Source: Rhodanobacter sp. OK091 | GTDB taxonomy: Bacteria; Pseudomonadota; Gammaproteobacteria; Xanthomonadales; Rhodanobacteraceae | NCBI RefSeq assembly: GCF_900142825.1 | Contig: NZ_FRCH01000002.1 | Location: 930,001-994,000 of the forward strand | Direction of reading: 5' to 3' | DNA: 64,000 nt | Part shown: piece after piece, positions 38,472-47,997 of the stretch | Position numbering within the stretch: position 1 is the stretch's first letter | How the letters are laid out: each line of letters opens with the position of its first letter | Notes under the pieces: model-generated | Database searches by the model: none | Told to the model about the DNA's origin: nothing | Seen by the model: the letters and a program-made list of their open reading frames with translations, nothing else | Translations under genes and position numbers: made by a program

Positions 38472-38813
38472 TCAGCCCAGCAGCAGGCTGAGCAAGGTCA
38501 GGAAACCGGCCACGGCGACGCCCGCGTGCACGAACACCACGGCCTTCGGCGCGACCTGCTTGCGCAGGTGGAACGAGGCGAGAAAGAAACCACCCAGCGC
38601 GGCGACCACCAGCAGGCCCAGCGCCGCGGCGAGGCGACCGGGCGCAGCGCCCTTGAGCACTTCCAGGATAAGCAACACCAGGCCGCTGGCCCCCAGCAAG
38701 GCGTGCAACACCGAGATCGCCCACGGCGCCAGCTTGCCGCGCAATACGCTGGAAGCCAGCACCAAACCGCCGACGGCGGCAATCGCAAAAATCAGAACTG
38801 CATAGAGCAACAT
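38472..38813 (-). CDS. Small four-helix membrane protein
   Basis: A 113-aa protein made almost entirely of four hydrophobic helices (MLLYAVLIFAIAAVGGLVLA first). GAGGGGA lies upstream of the chosen ATG; a longer frame starting at 38837 has no such site. I do not recognise the family. It pairs with the DUF2231 gene and both may be the tail of the operon that starts with the cupredoxin gene. Confidence 0.7.
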   Translation of the reverse strand: MLLYAVLIFAIAAVGGLVLASSVLRGKLAPWAISVLHALLGASGLVLLILEVLKGAAPGRLAAALGLLVVAALGGFFLASFHLRKQVAPKAVVFVHAGVAVAGFLTLLSLLLG

Positions 38814-38907
38814 GTCATTCCCCTCTGGTTGCATCACGTTGATGAAATCGAATCGCCAATGATCGGATGCAACAGCGGACGGGAGGTTCCCACGCTGGGT
38901 TTGCCGC

Positions 38908-40122
38908 TCAATAGATCAGCCGAACACCCAACTGCACCTGGGTAACCGTCGATGCCGGCGACAGTCCGGCATCGACGCGTTGTGTGCGCGTGCTGTCGAT
39001 CCGCAGCACTTCGGCCGTCAACCGCAGCCAGTCACGCGGACGCCAGTTGAGCACAGCGGTAATCGCGTTGCCGTGCTCGCCCTGGGGAGTGCCGGCATCG
39101 GACCACCCCTGTGTGCTGAAGTGTTCGATCCGCACCGCGGGACGCCACTGGCCTCGGTTCCAGCCAGCCAGCAGGAAGGCCGAACGGAAACCGGTCTTGA
39201 ACTGAACGCCATCCGTCGGCTCGATCACGGTGGCTCCGTCCATCGCCTGGGCGATCCAGCGGATCGGGCCGGTGTCGGTGCTGGCGCCCATAGCCGTGAA
39301 CCAGGTATGCCAGGCGAATACGCCGCTGGCGGTATGCGCCGCCGGGTCTGCGCGATTGTCGTAACGCATCAGATTCACCCGGCCCAGGCCTGGCGCATGC
39401 CATTCCATATCCGCGTACCAGCCTATGCGGCTGCCAATGTTCTGAAACGGGTCGTAACGGCTGGCTGGCGACGGCTCACCATCCCCGCCAGTCGCATTCG
39501 GTTCACGCAGCCGACTGCCCAGACCGGAGGTGAGGTCGCTGAGCGACCAGCCGCGATCGACCAGCAGGTTGCCCGCCGGATCGTTGCGCCGAAACAATGC
39601 GCTGCGCAGTTCCACGGTATTGACGTCGCCCCGCCACTCGACGTGCCCCTCGGCGCCGATCACGCGCAGCTCCTCGCCGACCCAGCTATTGATCGCCGAA
39701 GGCGTGAGCGTCCACGGACTGGTCCAGCCGATCGCATCGTTTTCCAGCGAGATCGGGGGAAAGAAGGCGCCGGCCTGCACCGACCAGCGCCAGCGCGAAA
39801 GCGCGACCGGACGGTAGCGCAGGTAGGCTTCGAGCACGCTCACGGTGGGGCGGTCGGTGGTCTGGAACTGGATCTCGGCCAGGGCCAGCAACGCAGGCGT
39901 GAGCTGGGCTGTGCCGACTATGCCGGCGCCACCGAACTGCGCATCAGTACCGCCATCACCGAAGCGTGTCTTGCCGAGGCCTCCATGGGTCCAGCTGGTT
40001 TCGCCCGGTGCGGCGACCAATCGCCCGTCGATGTAGGCATGCAAGTCCACGTCCTGCGCAAAGGCGAGCGCCGGGCACACGGTGGAACCCAGCAGGCAGA
40101 GCAGCCATGGGCAACGCATCAT
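38908..40122 (-). CDS. Outer-membrane beta-barrel (porin-like) protein
   Basis: A 404-aa protein with a signal peptide (MMRCPWLLCLLGSTVCPALA, cleavage after AFAQ) and alternating amphipathic strands (for example ALLALAEIQFQTTDR, RWSVQAGAFFPP, TQVQLGVRLIY) ending in Tyr, as outer-membrane barrels do. The family is not known to me, though it resembles porin-like proteins encoded beside c-di-GMP proteins. Its start overlaps the stop of the EAL-domain gene by four bases. Confidence 0.75.
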   Translation of the reverse strand: MMRCPWLLCLLGSTVCPALAFAQDVDLHAYIDGRLVAAPGETSWTHGGLGKTRFGDGGTDAQFGGAGIVGTAQLTPALLALAEIQFQTTDRPTVSVLEAYLRYRPVALSRWRWSVQAGAFFPPISLENDAIGWTSPWTLTPSAINSWVGEELRVIGAEGHVEWRGDVNTVELRSALFRRNDPAGNLLVDRGWSLSDLTSGLGSRLREPNATGGDGEPSPASRYDPFQNIGSRIGWYADMEWHAPGLGRVNLMRYDNRADPAAHTASGVFAWHTWFTAMGASTDTGPIRWIAQAMDGATVIEPTDGVQFKTGFRSAFLLAGWNRGQWRPAVRIEHFSTQGWSDAGTPQGEHGNAITAVLNWRPRDWLRLTAEVLRIDSTRTQRVDAGLSPASTVTQVQLGVRLIY

Positions 40123-42482
40123 TGCTGCACTCCTCCGGCGAAGGCGTGCCCGTCTCGCCCCGTGGCGAATGCAGCGAAGGCATCGGCGGGAAGCGCCCGG
40201 GAGATGAAATAGCCCTGCGCATGATCGCAGCCGATCGAGGCCAGATAATCCAGCGCGCCCTGGTCCTCCACGCCTTCGGCGGTGACGCGATAACCCAGCC
40301 GATGGCTCAGATCGACGATGGAACGCACGATGGTACGGTCGTTCGTGTCGGAGGCCAGGTGCTTGACGAACATCTGGTCGATCTTCAGCTCGCTGACCGG
40401 CAGATGGCGCAGATACGCAAAGGTGGACTGCCCCACCCCGAAATCATCGATCGCGATGCCTACGCCTTGCTCGGCCAGCCGGCGCAGGATGCGGATCGCG
40501 GTATCCGGCTCGCCGATCACCGCGCGCTCGGTCACCTCCACCGTCAGACAGGCAGCCGGCACGCGATGAATCGAAAGCAGCCCATCGATCCGCGCCGGCA
40601 ACTCGGCATCCTCCAGATCGCGCGTCGACAGGTTCACCGCGATATGCAACGGCAGGCCGCGTTCGATCCACTTCTGCGCCTGCGCCAAGGCACTGGCCAG
40701 CACCCAGCGGGTGACCCGCTGGATGTTGCCGGTGTCTTCGGCCATGCCGATGAACGCGTCGGGCGCTATCCAGCCACGCCGGGAATGGTTCCAGCGCAGC
40801 AACGCCTCGGCACCGTCGACGCGCTGGCTGGCCAGGTTGAGTTTGGGCTGGTAGTGCAGCAACAGACTTTCGCGATCGAGCGCATCGCGCAGGTCGCCCA
40901 TCAGCGACAGTCGATCGGGTCTATGCGGATCGGTGGTCGCGTCGTAGAAGCTAAGCCCGCTGGCCGAACCGCTGGCGGCGAACTGTGCCACCTCGGCGTG
41001 GCGCAGCAAGGTGCTTGCCTGCGAACCGTCGGCCGGCGCCATCGCGATACCTACGGAGGGCAACCGGTCGATACTGACGTCGGTTTCCTGATAAGGCTCG
41101 TTGAGCACGTCGAGGATGCGCAATGCTGCCGCGACTGCCGCCGCCTGGTCGGCCTGTGACAGCCACAGCACGAACTGCGTATCGCTGGTACGCGCCAGGT
41201 ACGCGTCGACCGCAACGCGCCGCATGCGTTCGCTGGCGTCGCGCATCAGGCGGTCACACAGCGCGTGCCCCATGGTCTTGATGATTTCCGGCAAGCGGGT
41301 CAGCCCGACCATCAGCAAGGCGCCCTCACCCGTACGATCGCCGTCGCCGAGGTCCTGATCGATGCTCGCCTCGGCAGCCACGCGATTGGGCAGATCCGTC
41401 ACGCTGTCGTGCATGGCCTGATGGCGAATGTGCCATTCACGCTGATGCACGGCCTTGGTCATGGTGCCGAAGGCGCCGGCCAACTGGCCGATCTCGTCGT
41501 GCCGCTGCATGCTGGCCGGGGTACGGTAATCGCCCGCTTCGATACGCCGTGCCGCCGCGGCAAGCGCCTCGACCGGGCGCGATACGCTGCGTGCGGTGAA
41601 CCATGCGCCGAGCAGGCCTACGCCTAATCCCAACGCCAGCAGTGTTGCCCAGGCGATCGCCACCGACCGGAACGGGCTCAGCGCGTCGTCCAGCGAGTAG
41701 CCAAGCACCGCCACTACCGAGGTGCCCTGCTTCGGCTGTTTGAGCCGCTGTGCGAGCACCATGTATTCCTTGCCGTCGACCTCGGTCAACAAAGGCTTCC
41801 ACGGCAATCCCTGGTGTGCGGCCACGAGACTGTCGACCAATCCGGTGCGACTGTCGCCACGTGCCACCACCGCCCAATGGCCGGGAGCCGACTGTGCCGC
41901 CAGCTCGACATCACGCGGCAATGCGGACAGCTGCTGCATATGCGCCAGCAGCGCGTCATCCAGCGGTACGCTCACCACCACCAGGCCCACCGGCTGCGGC
42001 GCGTAGATCGGCACCGCCACCATCCACGAGGCCTTGCCATCCAGCGCCACCACTGCGGCCGTGCGTCGTTCATACGCGCTGTCGATCAGATCGGGAAAGG
42101 GGAAATGCGTGAGCGCGGTTGCCGTATCACCGGTATCGGCCTCGACTGTCCCATCCAGACCGACCAGAAGCATGCGTGAGGCGCCTACCCGGCGACCGTG
42201 ATTGCGCAACACCGACAGCACGGTGCCGCGATCGCGCTCGGCGATGGCCGCGCGCAAGGCGTAGTCGAGCGAGAGCACCTCGACATTGCCGGCGATGCGC
42301 GCCGAAATGTCATCCATCTGTGCCACGAATGCCTGCGCGTTGGCAGTCAGCTGGCGCTCGCCCTCTGCCACCAGCGCGCGCCGGGTCACCTCATAGACCA
42401 GGCCAGCAGTCAGCAACTGCACCGTCACCAGGGTCGCGACGAAGAACAGTGCAAGGCGGAGGCGGAAGCCCATGGATGGCAT
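40119..42482 (-). CDS. Membrane-bound degenerate-GGDEF / EAL protein (probable c-di-GMP phosphodiesterase)
   Basis: A 787-aa protein: membrane helix (about 8-28), periplasmic sensor region (30-275), second helix (about 275-298), HAMP (about 299-350), GGDEF-like domain (370-530) and EAL domain (545-780). The GGDEF site reads SDTQF, so cyclase activity is unlikely. The EAL site looks intact: AEALLRW, NLSTRD, EVTERAV, DDFGVGQ, KIDQMF and AEGVED. It lies seven bases after the cupredoxin gene and overlaps the barrel gene. It should lower c-di-GMP in response to a periplasmic signal, perhaps presented by its neighbours. Confidence 0.87.
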   Translation of the reverse strand: MPSMGFRLRLALFFVATLVTVQLLTAGLVYEVTRRALVAEGERQLTANAQAFVAQMDDISARIAGNVEVLSLDYALRAAIAERDRGTVLSVLRNHGRRVGASRMLLVGLDGTVEADTGDTATALTHFPFPDLIDSAYERRTAAVVALDGKASWMVAVPIYAPQPVGLVVVSVPLDDALLAHMQQLSALPRDVELAAQSAPGHWAVVARGDSRTGLVDSLVAAHQGLPWKPLLTEVDGKEYMVLAQRLKQPKQGTSVVAVLGYSLDDALSPFRSVAIAWATLLALGLGVGLLGAWFTARSVSRPVEALAAAARRIEAGDYRTPASMQRHDEIGQLAGAFGTMTKAVHQREWHIRHQAMHDSVTDLPNRVAAEASIDQDLGDGDRTGEGALLMVGLTRLPEIIKTMGHALCDRLMRDASERMRRVAVDAYLARTSDTQFVLWLSQADQAAAVAAALRILDVLNEPYQETDVSIDRLPSVGIAMAPADGSQASTLLRHAEVAQFAASGSASGLSFYDATTDPHRPDRLSLMGDLRDALDRESLLLHYQPKLNLASQRVDGAEALLRWNHSRRGWIAPDAFIGMAEDTGNIQRVTRWVLASALAQAQKWIERGLPLHIAVNLSTRDLEDAELPARIDGLLSIHRVPAACLTVEVTERAVIGEPDTAIRILRRLAEQGVGIAIDDFGVGQSTFAYLRHLPVSELKIDQMFVKHLASDTNDRTIVRSIVDLSHRLGYRVTAEGVEDQGALDYLASIGCDHAQGYFISRALPADAFAAFATGRDGHAFAGGVQQ

Positions 42483-42489
42483 GGCAGGC

Positions 42490-43143
42490 TCAGTAATCCA
42501 GATGTTCGCGATCCATGGACATGCGCGGGTCCGGCAGCAGCGACAGCGTAATACTCAGCTGCACTGTGTCGGTGTCGCCCACGATCGTCACATTCTGGAT
42601 CGGCTCCGGATGGCCCGGATGCAATTGCGGATGCCACACCTGTGCGGTGTAGCGGCCAGGAGCGAGATGACCTAGCGTCGCACTGCCGTCGTGGCTGGAC
42701 ATCGCGATGGCCGGCACCGCCGATACGAACAGGTAGGTGGCCATGTGATCGTGGATGTTGCAGCCGACGGCAGCGATACCAGCCTGATCCATGCTGAGCG
42801 CGGGCGAACTTTCGCCCGGGCGCAGCACGAATTCGAACGTCTTGATTGCGGCGAACGAATAAACGTGATGACGCGTGCTGTCACTGTTGCGGAACACCAC
42901 CTTGTCGCCGGGACGGAGCACCTGCACGTACGGAATGAAGGACTCGTCGTGCTGGTCAATGATGTAGGTGGCTGGCGGCCCCGCGGGGGATTTTGCGACG
43001 GCGGCCGTAGCCGGCGTCAACATGATTACCGCGTCGTTCACAGGGTGGCCCCGACCGTCGCTGAGATGCACAACGACTTCCGCCGCGGGCGCGGACCATG
43101 CATTTCCCAGGAACAGTGCGGCGATCATGAGCAGGCAACGCAT
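42490..43143 (-). CDS. Exported cupredoxin-like protein
   Basis: A 217-aa protein with a signal peptide (MRCLLMIAALFLGNAWS, cleavage near APAA). It has a plastocyanin-like fold: a His92/His93 pair in STRHHVYSF and Cys128, His131 and Met134 in GCNIHDHM, the ligand set of a type 1 copper site. The C-terminal part holds GRYTAQVWHPQL, another beta segment. Such proteins are often labelled methylamine-utilisation-like. It is the first gene of a run with the EAL protein and the barrel. Electron transfer or copper sensing are candidate roles. Confidence 0.8.
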   Translation of the reverse strand: MRCLLMIAALFLGNAWSAPAAEVVVHLSDGRGHPVNDAVIMLTPATAAVAKSPAGPPATYIIDQHDESFIPYVQVLRPGDKVVFRNSDSTRHHVYSFAAIKTFEFVLRPGESSPALSMDQAGIAAVGCNIHDHMATYLFVSAVPAIAMSSHDGSATLGHLAPGRYTAQVWHPQLHPGHPEPIQNVTIVGDTDTVQLSITLSLLPDPRMSMDREHLDY

Positions 43144-43304
43144 TGACGACTCCCCTGATTCCCCGTGCGCGGCTAGCCTACCGCAGTTTGCCTGCCTGCC
43201 GGGCTGACGTGGTGCACCGGCTCCAGACTGGCTCAACCAAGGTGCAAGTGCCGATTCGGCGACAGCTTGCTACCCTCGCCGGATCGACTGATCGCGAGAC
43301 GGGC

Positions 43305-44243
43305 ATGACCATCCACGGCATCCATACCATCGACACCGGCTTCGTACGGCCGCAGTTCGATGCGGCGTATCTGATCATCGAGAACGGACGCGGCGCGTTC
43401 ATCGACTGCGGTACCAACTTCTCCGTACCGCGCATGCTGGCTGCGCTGGGCGGGGCCGGGATCACGGCCGCCGAGGTGGACTGGCTGATTCTCACCCACG
43501 TCCATCTGGATCATGCCGGTGGTGCCGGCGAGCTGATCGCGCAGCTGCCGAACGCGAAGCTGGTGGTGCACCCGCGCGGCGCCCGGCACATGATCGACCC
43601 GTCGGCGCTGTGGGCCGGTGCCAGCGCCGTGTATGGCGAGGAAGTGATGGAACGCGAGTACGGGCGTCTGCGCCCGATACCCGCCGAACGCGTGGTCGAG
43701 GCGGCTGACGGCCATGTGGTCGATCTGGCTGGACGCTCCCTGCGCTGCATCGATACGCCCGGCCACGCCAAGCATCACATCGCGATCCACGACGCACGCG
43801 CCAACGTCTGCTTCACCGGCGACGTGTTTGGTCTTTCCTATCGCGAATTCGATACCGGAAACGGCCCGTTCATCCTGCCCACCACCTCGCCGGTGCAATT
43901 CGATCCGGACGCTTTGCACGCATCGATCGACCGCCTGATCGCGTTGCAGCCCGAGGCGATGTACCTCACTCACTTCGACCGGGTGGAGAACGTGGCGAAG
44001 CTGGCGACCGACCTGCACCAGCAGATCGACGCGATGGTGGCGCTGGCTCGCGCTGCGCACGGCCGGCCGGATCGACACGCCGCGCTCATCGCGTCGCTGA
44101 CCGACCTCTATGCGGAACGCGCCGAGGCACACGGCTGGAGCCAAGGCCGCGAAGCACTTTGCCGCCTGCTAGCCATGGACATCGAACTCAACGCGCAAGG
44201 TCTCGCCGTGTGGCTGGACAGCGCGCAACGCCGCACGCAATGA
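43305..44243 (+). CDS. MBL-fold metallo-hydrolase
   Basis: A 312-aa protein with the complete metal motif THVHLDHAGG, then further ligands His in DTPGHAKHH, Asp in FTGDVFG and a final His in YLTHFDRVE. The long, helical C-terminal part (about 225-312) is typical of relatives often linked to glyoxalase II or lactonase activity. I start at MTIHGIHTIDTG, the first Met consistent with the fold. It is divergent from the cupredoxin gene. Substrate unknown. Confidence 0.88.
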   Translation: MTIHGIHTIDTGFVRPQFDAAYLIIENGRGAFIDCGTNFSVPRMLAALGGAGITAAEVDWLILTHVHLDHAGGAGELIAQLPNAKLVVHPRGARHMIDPSALWAGASAVYGEEVMEREYGRLRPIPAERVVEAADGHVVDLAGRSLRCIDTPGHAKHHIAIHDARANVCFTGDVFGLSYREFDTGNGPFILPTTSPVQFDPDALHASIDRLIALQPEAMYLTHFDRVENVAKLATDLHQQIDAMVALARAAHGRPDRHAALIASLTDLYAERAEAHGWSQGREALCRLLAMDIELNAQGLAVWLDSAQRRTQ

Positions 44244-44250
44244 GCGTGGT

Positions 44251-44862
44251 TCAACGCGTGGAAGAGTTGATCAACTGCTCGGCGACAGCGACCAGCGAAC
44301 GGGCCGGCCCGTCTCTGTCGAACAGCTGGCCGGAGACGTAGGTGCCTTCGAGCAACAACAGCAGCCCATCGGCCAACGTCGCGGGCGACTTCGCGCCCAT
44401 GGCTTCGGACATCTCGACCAAGCGCGCGCGCAGCTTGCGTTTGTGGGTTTGCGACACCTTGCGGGCCGGATGCTCATTGCCCGGGTATTCCACCACCGCA
44501 TTGGTCAGTCCGCAGCCGCGATAGCCCGGCCGCACGGCGCGCTCGGCGAGCCCGCGGAAGTACGCCAGCAGTTGGGCGCGCGGATCGCCCGGATGCGTTT
44601 CGGCACCCGCCTCGAAGCGCTTCCAGAATTCGGCCTCGTAGTCGCGCAGGTACTCGGCGGCGAGTTCGTCCTTCGATGCATAGCTGCGATAGAGGCTGGG
44701 CTTGGTCACGCCGGCGCGGCTCACGATTTCCTCCACGCCGATGGCGCGGATGCCTTCGCGATAGAACAGTTCGCGCGCCATGCTGCGAATGCGCTCGGCG
44801 GCGCGTGGCTTGGCGCTGGCGGCTGCGGCATCGGCGGGCTTGACGGGACGTTTCGTGGACAT
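44251..44862 (-). CDS. TetR family transcriptional regulator
   Basis: A 203-aa repressor with a basic N-terminal leader then IRSMARELFYREGIRAIGV and the HTH EEIVSRAGVTKPSLYRSYASKD. It is divergent from an MFS transporter gene, with two near-identical palindromes between the starts, which points to control of the exporter and itself. An upstream frame to 44934 would cross those operators; I reject it. The ligand is unknown, probably the substrate of the transporter. Confidence 0.92.
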   Translation of the reverse strand: MSTKRPVKPADAAAASAKPRAAERIRSMARELFYREGIRAIGVEEIVSRAGVTKPSLYRSYASKDELAAEYLRDYEAEFWKRFEAGAETHPGDPRAQLLAYFRGLAERAVRPGYRGCGLTNAVVEYPGNEHPARKVSQTHKRKLRARLVEMSEAMGAKSPATLADGLLLLLEGTYVSGQLFDRDGPARSLVAVAEQLINSSTR

Positions 44863-44884
44863 GACCTGGGCGCGGTTGACGATG

Positions 44885-44898
44885 TTACCGATCGGTAC
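44885..44898. promoter_or_regulatory. TetR operator 1
   Basis: TTACCGATCGGTAC contains the perfect palindrome ACCGATCGGT. It lies 22 bases before the TetR start. Its reverse complement differs from operator 2 by one base. Confidence 0.7.
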
Positions 44899-44917
44899 GT
44901 ATGATTCGCCCAATTCC

Positions 44918-44931
44918 GTACCGAGCGGTAA
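44918..44931. promoter_or_regulatory. TetR operator 2
   Basis: GTACCGAGCGGTAA is a one-mismatch inverted copy of operator 1, with centres 33 bases (about three helical turns) apart. It abuts the MFS transporter start codon, so repression could block transcription directly. Confidence 0.68.
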
Positions 44932-44932
44932 C

Positions 44933-46207
44933 ATGACTATACAGCGCAGCCGTCCCTTCGGCCAGAACTACGCCTTCGTCGTCGCCGGCGTGATCTTTCT
45001 CGCCCTCCTCGCCGCCGCCGGTGTCCGCGCCGCACCGGGCGTGCTGATCCTGCCGCTGGGCCAGGCCTTTGGCTGGAGTCGCGACACCATCTCGCTTTCG
45101 GCGGCGGTGGGCATCTTCCTGTACGGCATGGTGGGACCGTTCGCCGCCGCGCTGATGCAGGCGGTGGGCATCCGCCGCACGCTGATCGGCGCGCTGGCCC
45201 TGATGGCGGTGTCGATCTCCGCCAGCGCGTGGATGAGCGAACCGTGGCACCTGCTGGTGACGTGGGGAATCTTCTCCGGCATCGGCTCCGGCTGCGTGGC
45301 CATCGTGCTGGGCGCCACCGTGGTCAACCGCTGGTTCGTCACTCATCGCGGCCTCATGATGGGTCTGCTTACCGCGAGCACCGCCACCGGCACGCTGGCC
45401 TTCCTGCCGATCCTGGCGGCGCTGGCTGGACACGGTGGCTGGCGGCCGGTGGTGTGGACAGTGGCGGCCGGTTGCGCGCTGTTGATACCGCTGGCCTGGT
45501 GGCTGCTGCCCGAACGCCCGGCCGACATCGGTCTGCGCCCCTACGGTGCGACCGGCGAGGAGACCGTCGAGCCGCCGCGCCGCAACCTGCTCGCGATCGC
45601 GCTGGGCACCCTGGTCATGGCGTCGCGGCAGCGGACCTTCTGGCTTCTGTTCGCCACGTTCTTCATCTGCGGCTTCACCACCAACGGACTGATCGGCACG
45701 CACTTCATCGCGATGTGCGGCGACCATGGCATCCCCGAGGTCCGCGCCGCAGGCCTGCTGGCGATGATGGGCGCATTCGACCTGATCGGCACCACACTGT
45801 CGGGCTGGCTCAGTGACCGCTATGACCCACGCAAATTGCTGTTCATGTATTACGGCTTGCGGGGACTGTCGCTGATCTGGCTGCCCTACTCCGATTTCTC
45901 GTTCTCCAGCTTGTCGCTGTTCGGCGTGTTCTATGGCCTGGACTGGATCGCTACCGTTCCGCCCACCCTGCGCCTGGCCAGCGAAGCCTTCGGTGACCGC
46001 GATGCGCCCGTGGTGTTCGGCTGGGTGGCGGCAGGCCATCAGATCGGTGCCGCCAGTGCAGCGTTCTATGCGGGTTTCATGCGTACCCAGGGCGGCAGTT
46101 ATCTGGAACCGTTCGTCGTCGCCGGTGTTACCGGACTGGTCGCGGCAGGCATCGCGCTGGCCATTCGGCGACAGCCCCGGACAGTGCCGGTCGCGGCAGC
46201 GGGCTGA
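44933..46207 (+). CDS. MFS transporter
   Basis: A 424-aa major facilitator with about 12 membrane helices, the first at FVVAGVIFLALLAAAGV. The GWLSDRYDPRKLLFMYYGLR loop between helices 8 and 9 is the usual MFS motif A variant. Monocarboxylate/oxalate-formate-type transporters have similar starts (GVLILPLGQAFGWSRDTIS). I start at MTIQRSRPFG, at the edge of the operator region. Substrate unknown; a TetR partner suggests an inducible efflux or uptake system. Confidence 0.9.
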   Translation: MTIQRSRPFGQNYAFVVAGVIFLALLAAAGVRAAPGVLILPLGQAFGWSRDTISLSAAVGIFLYGMVGPFAAALMQAVGIRRTLIGALALMAVSISASAWMSEPWHLLVTWGIFSGIGSGCVAIVLGATVVNRWFVTHRGLMMGLLTASTATGTLAFLPILAALAGHGGWRPVVWTVAAGCALLIPLAWWLLPERPADIGLRPYGATGEETVEPPRRNLLAIALGTLVMASRQRTFWLLFATFFICGFTTNGLIGTHFIAMCGDHGIPEVRAAGLLAMMGAFDLIGTTLSGWLSDRYDPRKLLFMYYGLRGLSLIWLPYSDFSFSSLSLFGVFYGLDWIATVPPTLRLASEAFGDRDAPVVFGWVAAGHQIGAASAAFYAGFMRTQGGSYLEPFVVAGVTGLVAAGIALAIRRQPRTVPVAAAG

Positions 46208-46242
46208 CCCGCTCGATCACCTACGCAAGGAGAGTGGCCTGC

Positions 46243-46590
46243 CTAGGCCAGTCGCGTGCCGTTGGGCACAGGACGTTCGACCGCGGTCAGCACCACACCG
46301 TCGTCGGTGTGGAATCCGGTAAGCAGGAACTGCGAACGAAATGGACCGATCTGCTTTTCGGGGAAGTTGATGACGCCTACGATCTGGCGGCCGACGAGTT
46401 GCTCGGCGCCATACAGCGCGGCGATCTGCGCGCTGGTCTTCTTCTCGCCATACGGGCCGAAATCCACCCACACTTTCCACGCCGGCTTGCGCGCTTCGGG
46501 AAACGGTTCCACCCGTATCACCGTGCCGGCAACGATCCGCACCTTCTCGAAATCGGCCCAGCTGATTTCGCCCTGATCCGCTTCGCTCAT
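46243..46590 (-). CDS. csaA: tRNA-binding protein, CsaA/YgjH family
   Basis: A 115-aa OB-fold protein like the EMAP domain of tRNA synthetases: [27 protein letters not shown] then [15 protein letters not shown], and [15 protein letters not shown], are the recognisable CsaA/YgjH motifs. It probably binds tRNA; an export-chaperone role was proposed for CsaA. Its start overlaps the stop of the FAD oxidoreductase by four bases. The frame remains open far upstream, but that is antisense-like coding from the oxidoreductase gene. Confidence 0.93.
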   Translation of the reverse strand: MSEADQGEISWADFEKVRIVAGTVIRVEPFPEARKPAWKVWVDFGPYGEKKTSAQIAALYGAEQLVGRQIVGVINFPEKQIGPFRSQFLLTGFHTDDGVVLTAVERPVPNGTRLA

Positions 46591-47888
46591 CCTTCCAACC
46601 TCGTCTTCAACCAATCGCGGCCTTGCTGCCACCAGTAGGCAGTCTGCGCACCAAGATAGCCGAACGGCCGATGTGTACGGCTCAGACCATAGTCGGCAAA
46701 CTGCTTCCAGCGATCGTCGCCACTGGCTATCGCTGCCGCCAGCAGTTCGCCGGCCACGCAGGTCGGCGCCAGGCCATGCCCGCCGAATGCCTGCGCCCAC
46801 CAGAGTCCGTTGTCGCTGCCGCCGAGTCCTCCTCCGATCTGGGGCATCTGATGGCGTGCGTAACTCATCAGGCCCGACCAGGCGTAGTCGATCTTGACGC
46901 CTTGCAATTGCGGGAATACCCGCAGCAGGTCTTTCATCAGCAGCCGGCGCACCGCCTGCGGCGAACGGTTGCGGATCGAGATGCGACCGCCCCACAGCAG
47001 CCGGGTGTCCGGTAGTGCGCGGTAGTAATCGAACGCGAAACGACTGTCGTAGATCGCCGCACGGGTGTGCAGGCAATCGTCCATCCGATGCCCCAGCGGC
47101 TCGGTCACCATGACGTAGGTGGCGATCGGCAGGATCGCCCGATCGATCGGCTTCTGCAGACCAGCCAGATAACCGCCGCACGCCAGCACCACCTGATCGG
47201 CGAGCAGTTCGCCCTGCGCGGTGCGCACGCGCCACTGCAGACCCTCGCGGGTAAGGCTGCGGACACCGCTGTTCTCATGGATGCGCACACCTTGCCCGGC
47301 TGCCGCCGCAGCCAGACCGATCGCGTAGTTCAGCGGGTGCAGATGCAACGCATCGCGCTCGTACAGACCGTCGTGGTAGCGCTCGCTGCGGACGCGTTCG
47401 CGCAATTCCGCTTCGGGCAGCCATTGCCACTGCACGCCGTAATGCTCGGCCAGGAGCTGCTGACGCTGGCGCAGCACACCGGGATCGCGGAACCAGTTGG
47501 CCCAGATCACACCTTGATCGACGGCGCTGCAGGGAATGGCGTAATCGGCGATGCGCTGGCGGATGCGCTGCACCGCTTCGGTGGTGAGCTTGAACAAAGC
47601 CTGCGCACGCACCTCGCCCAGCTGATCAAGCAGCGATTGCTCGCCCAGCGAGTAGCCGGCAAACACGAAACCGCCATTGCGGCCGGAGGCGCCAAAGCCG
47701 ATCTGCTCGCGCTCCAGCAACACCACATCGCGCACGCCGCGTTCCGCCAGGCCCAGCGCCGTATTCAGTCCTGCAAAGCCACCGCCGATGATGACGACCC
47801 GCGCATGGGTATTGCCTAGATGCGGCACATAGGGCGTGTACGGCGTAGCCGTTGCGCGGTAATAGGACGAAGACGAGGACGAGTTCAT
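46587..47888 (-). CDS. FAD-dependent amine/D-amino acid oxidase-type oxidoreductase
   Basis: A 433-aa protein of the DAO family (PuuB/glycine oxidase-like). The FAD site is [20 protein letters not shown] at about residues 31-50, followed by GASGRNGGF, and the C-terminal [16 protein letters not shown] closes the flavin site. The N-terminus is an odd run of six or more serines and no signal peptide. I start at 47888; an extension to 47966 is possible but has no ribosome site. Gamma-glutamylputrescine or another amine oxidase are candidate roles. Confidence 0.88.
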   Translation of the reverse strand: MNSSSSSSYYRATATPYTPYVPHLGNTHARVVIIGGGFAGLNTALGLAERGVRDVVLLEREQIGFGASGRNGGFVFAGYSLGEQSLLDQLGEVRAQALFKLTTEAVQRIRQRIADYAIPCSAVDQGVIWANWFRDPGVLRQRQQLLAEHYGVQWQWLPEAELRERVRSERYHDGLYERDALHLHPLNYAIGLAAAAAGQGVRIHENSGVRSLTREGLQWRVRTAQGELLADQVVLACGGYLAGLQKPIDRAILPIATYVMVTEPLGHRMDDCLHTRAAIYDSRFAFDYYRALPDTRLLWGGRISIRNRSPQAVRRLLMKDLLRVFPQLQGVKIDYAWSGLMSYARHQMPQIGGGLGGSDNGLWWAQAFGGHGLAPTCVAGELLAAAIASGDDRWKQFADYGLSRTHRPFGYLGAQTAYWWQQGRDWLKTRLEG

Positions 47889-47997
47889 GCTGCGGAGCAA
47901 GCTCACACCGGGGCCCGGGATCGAGCAAGCATATTCCTCAAACATGGATCTTGATGGAAGCTGCATGCAGCACTCGGCCGCATGCAGCGTAGGGGTT

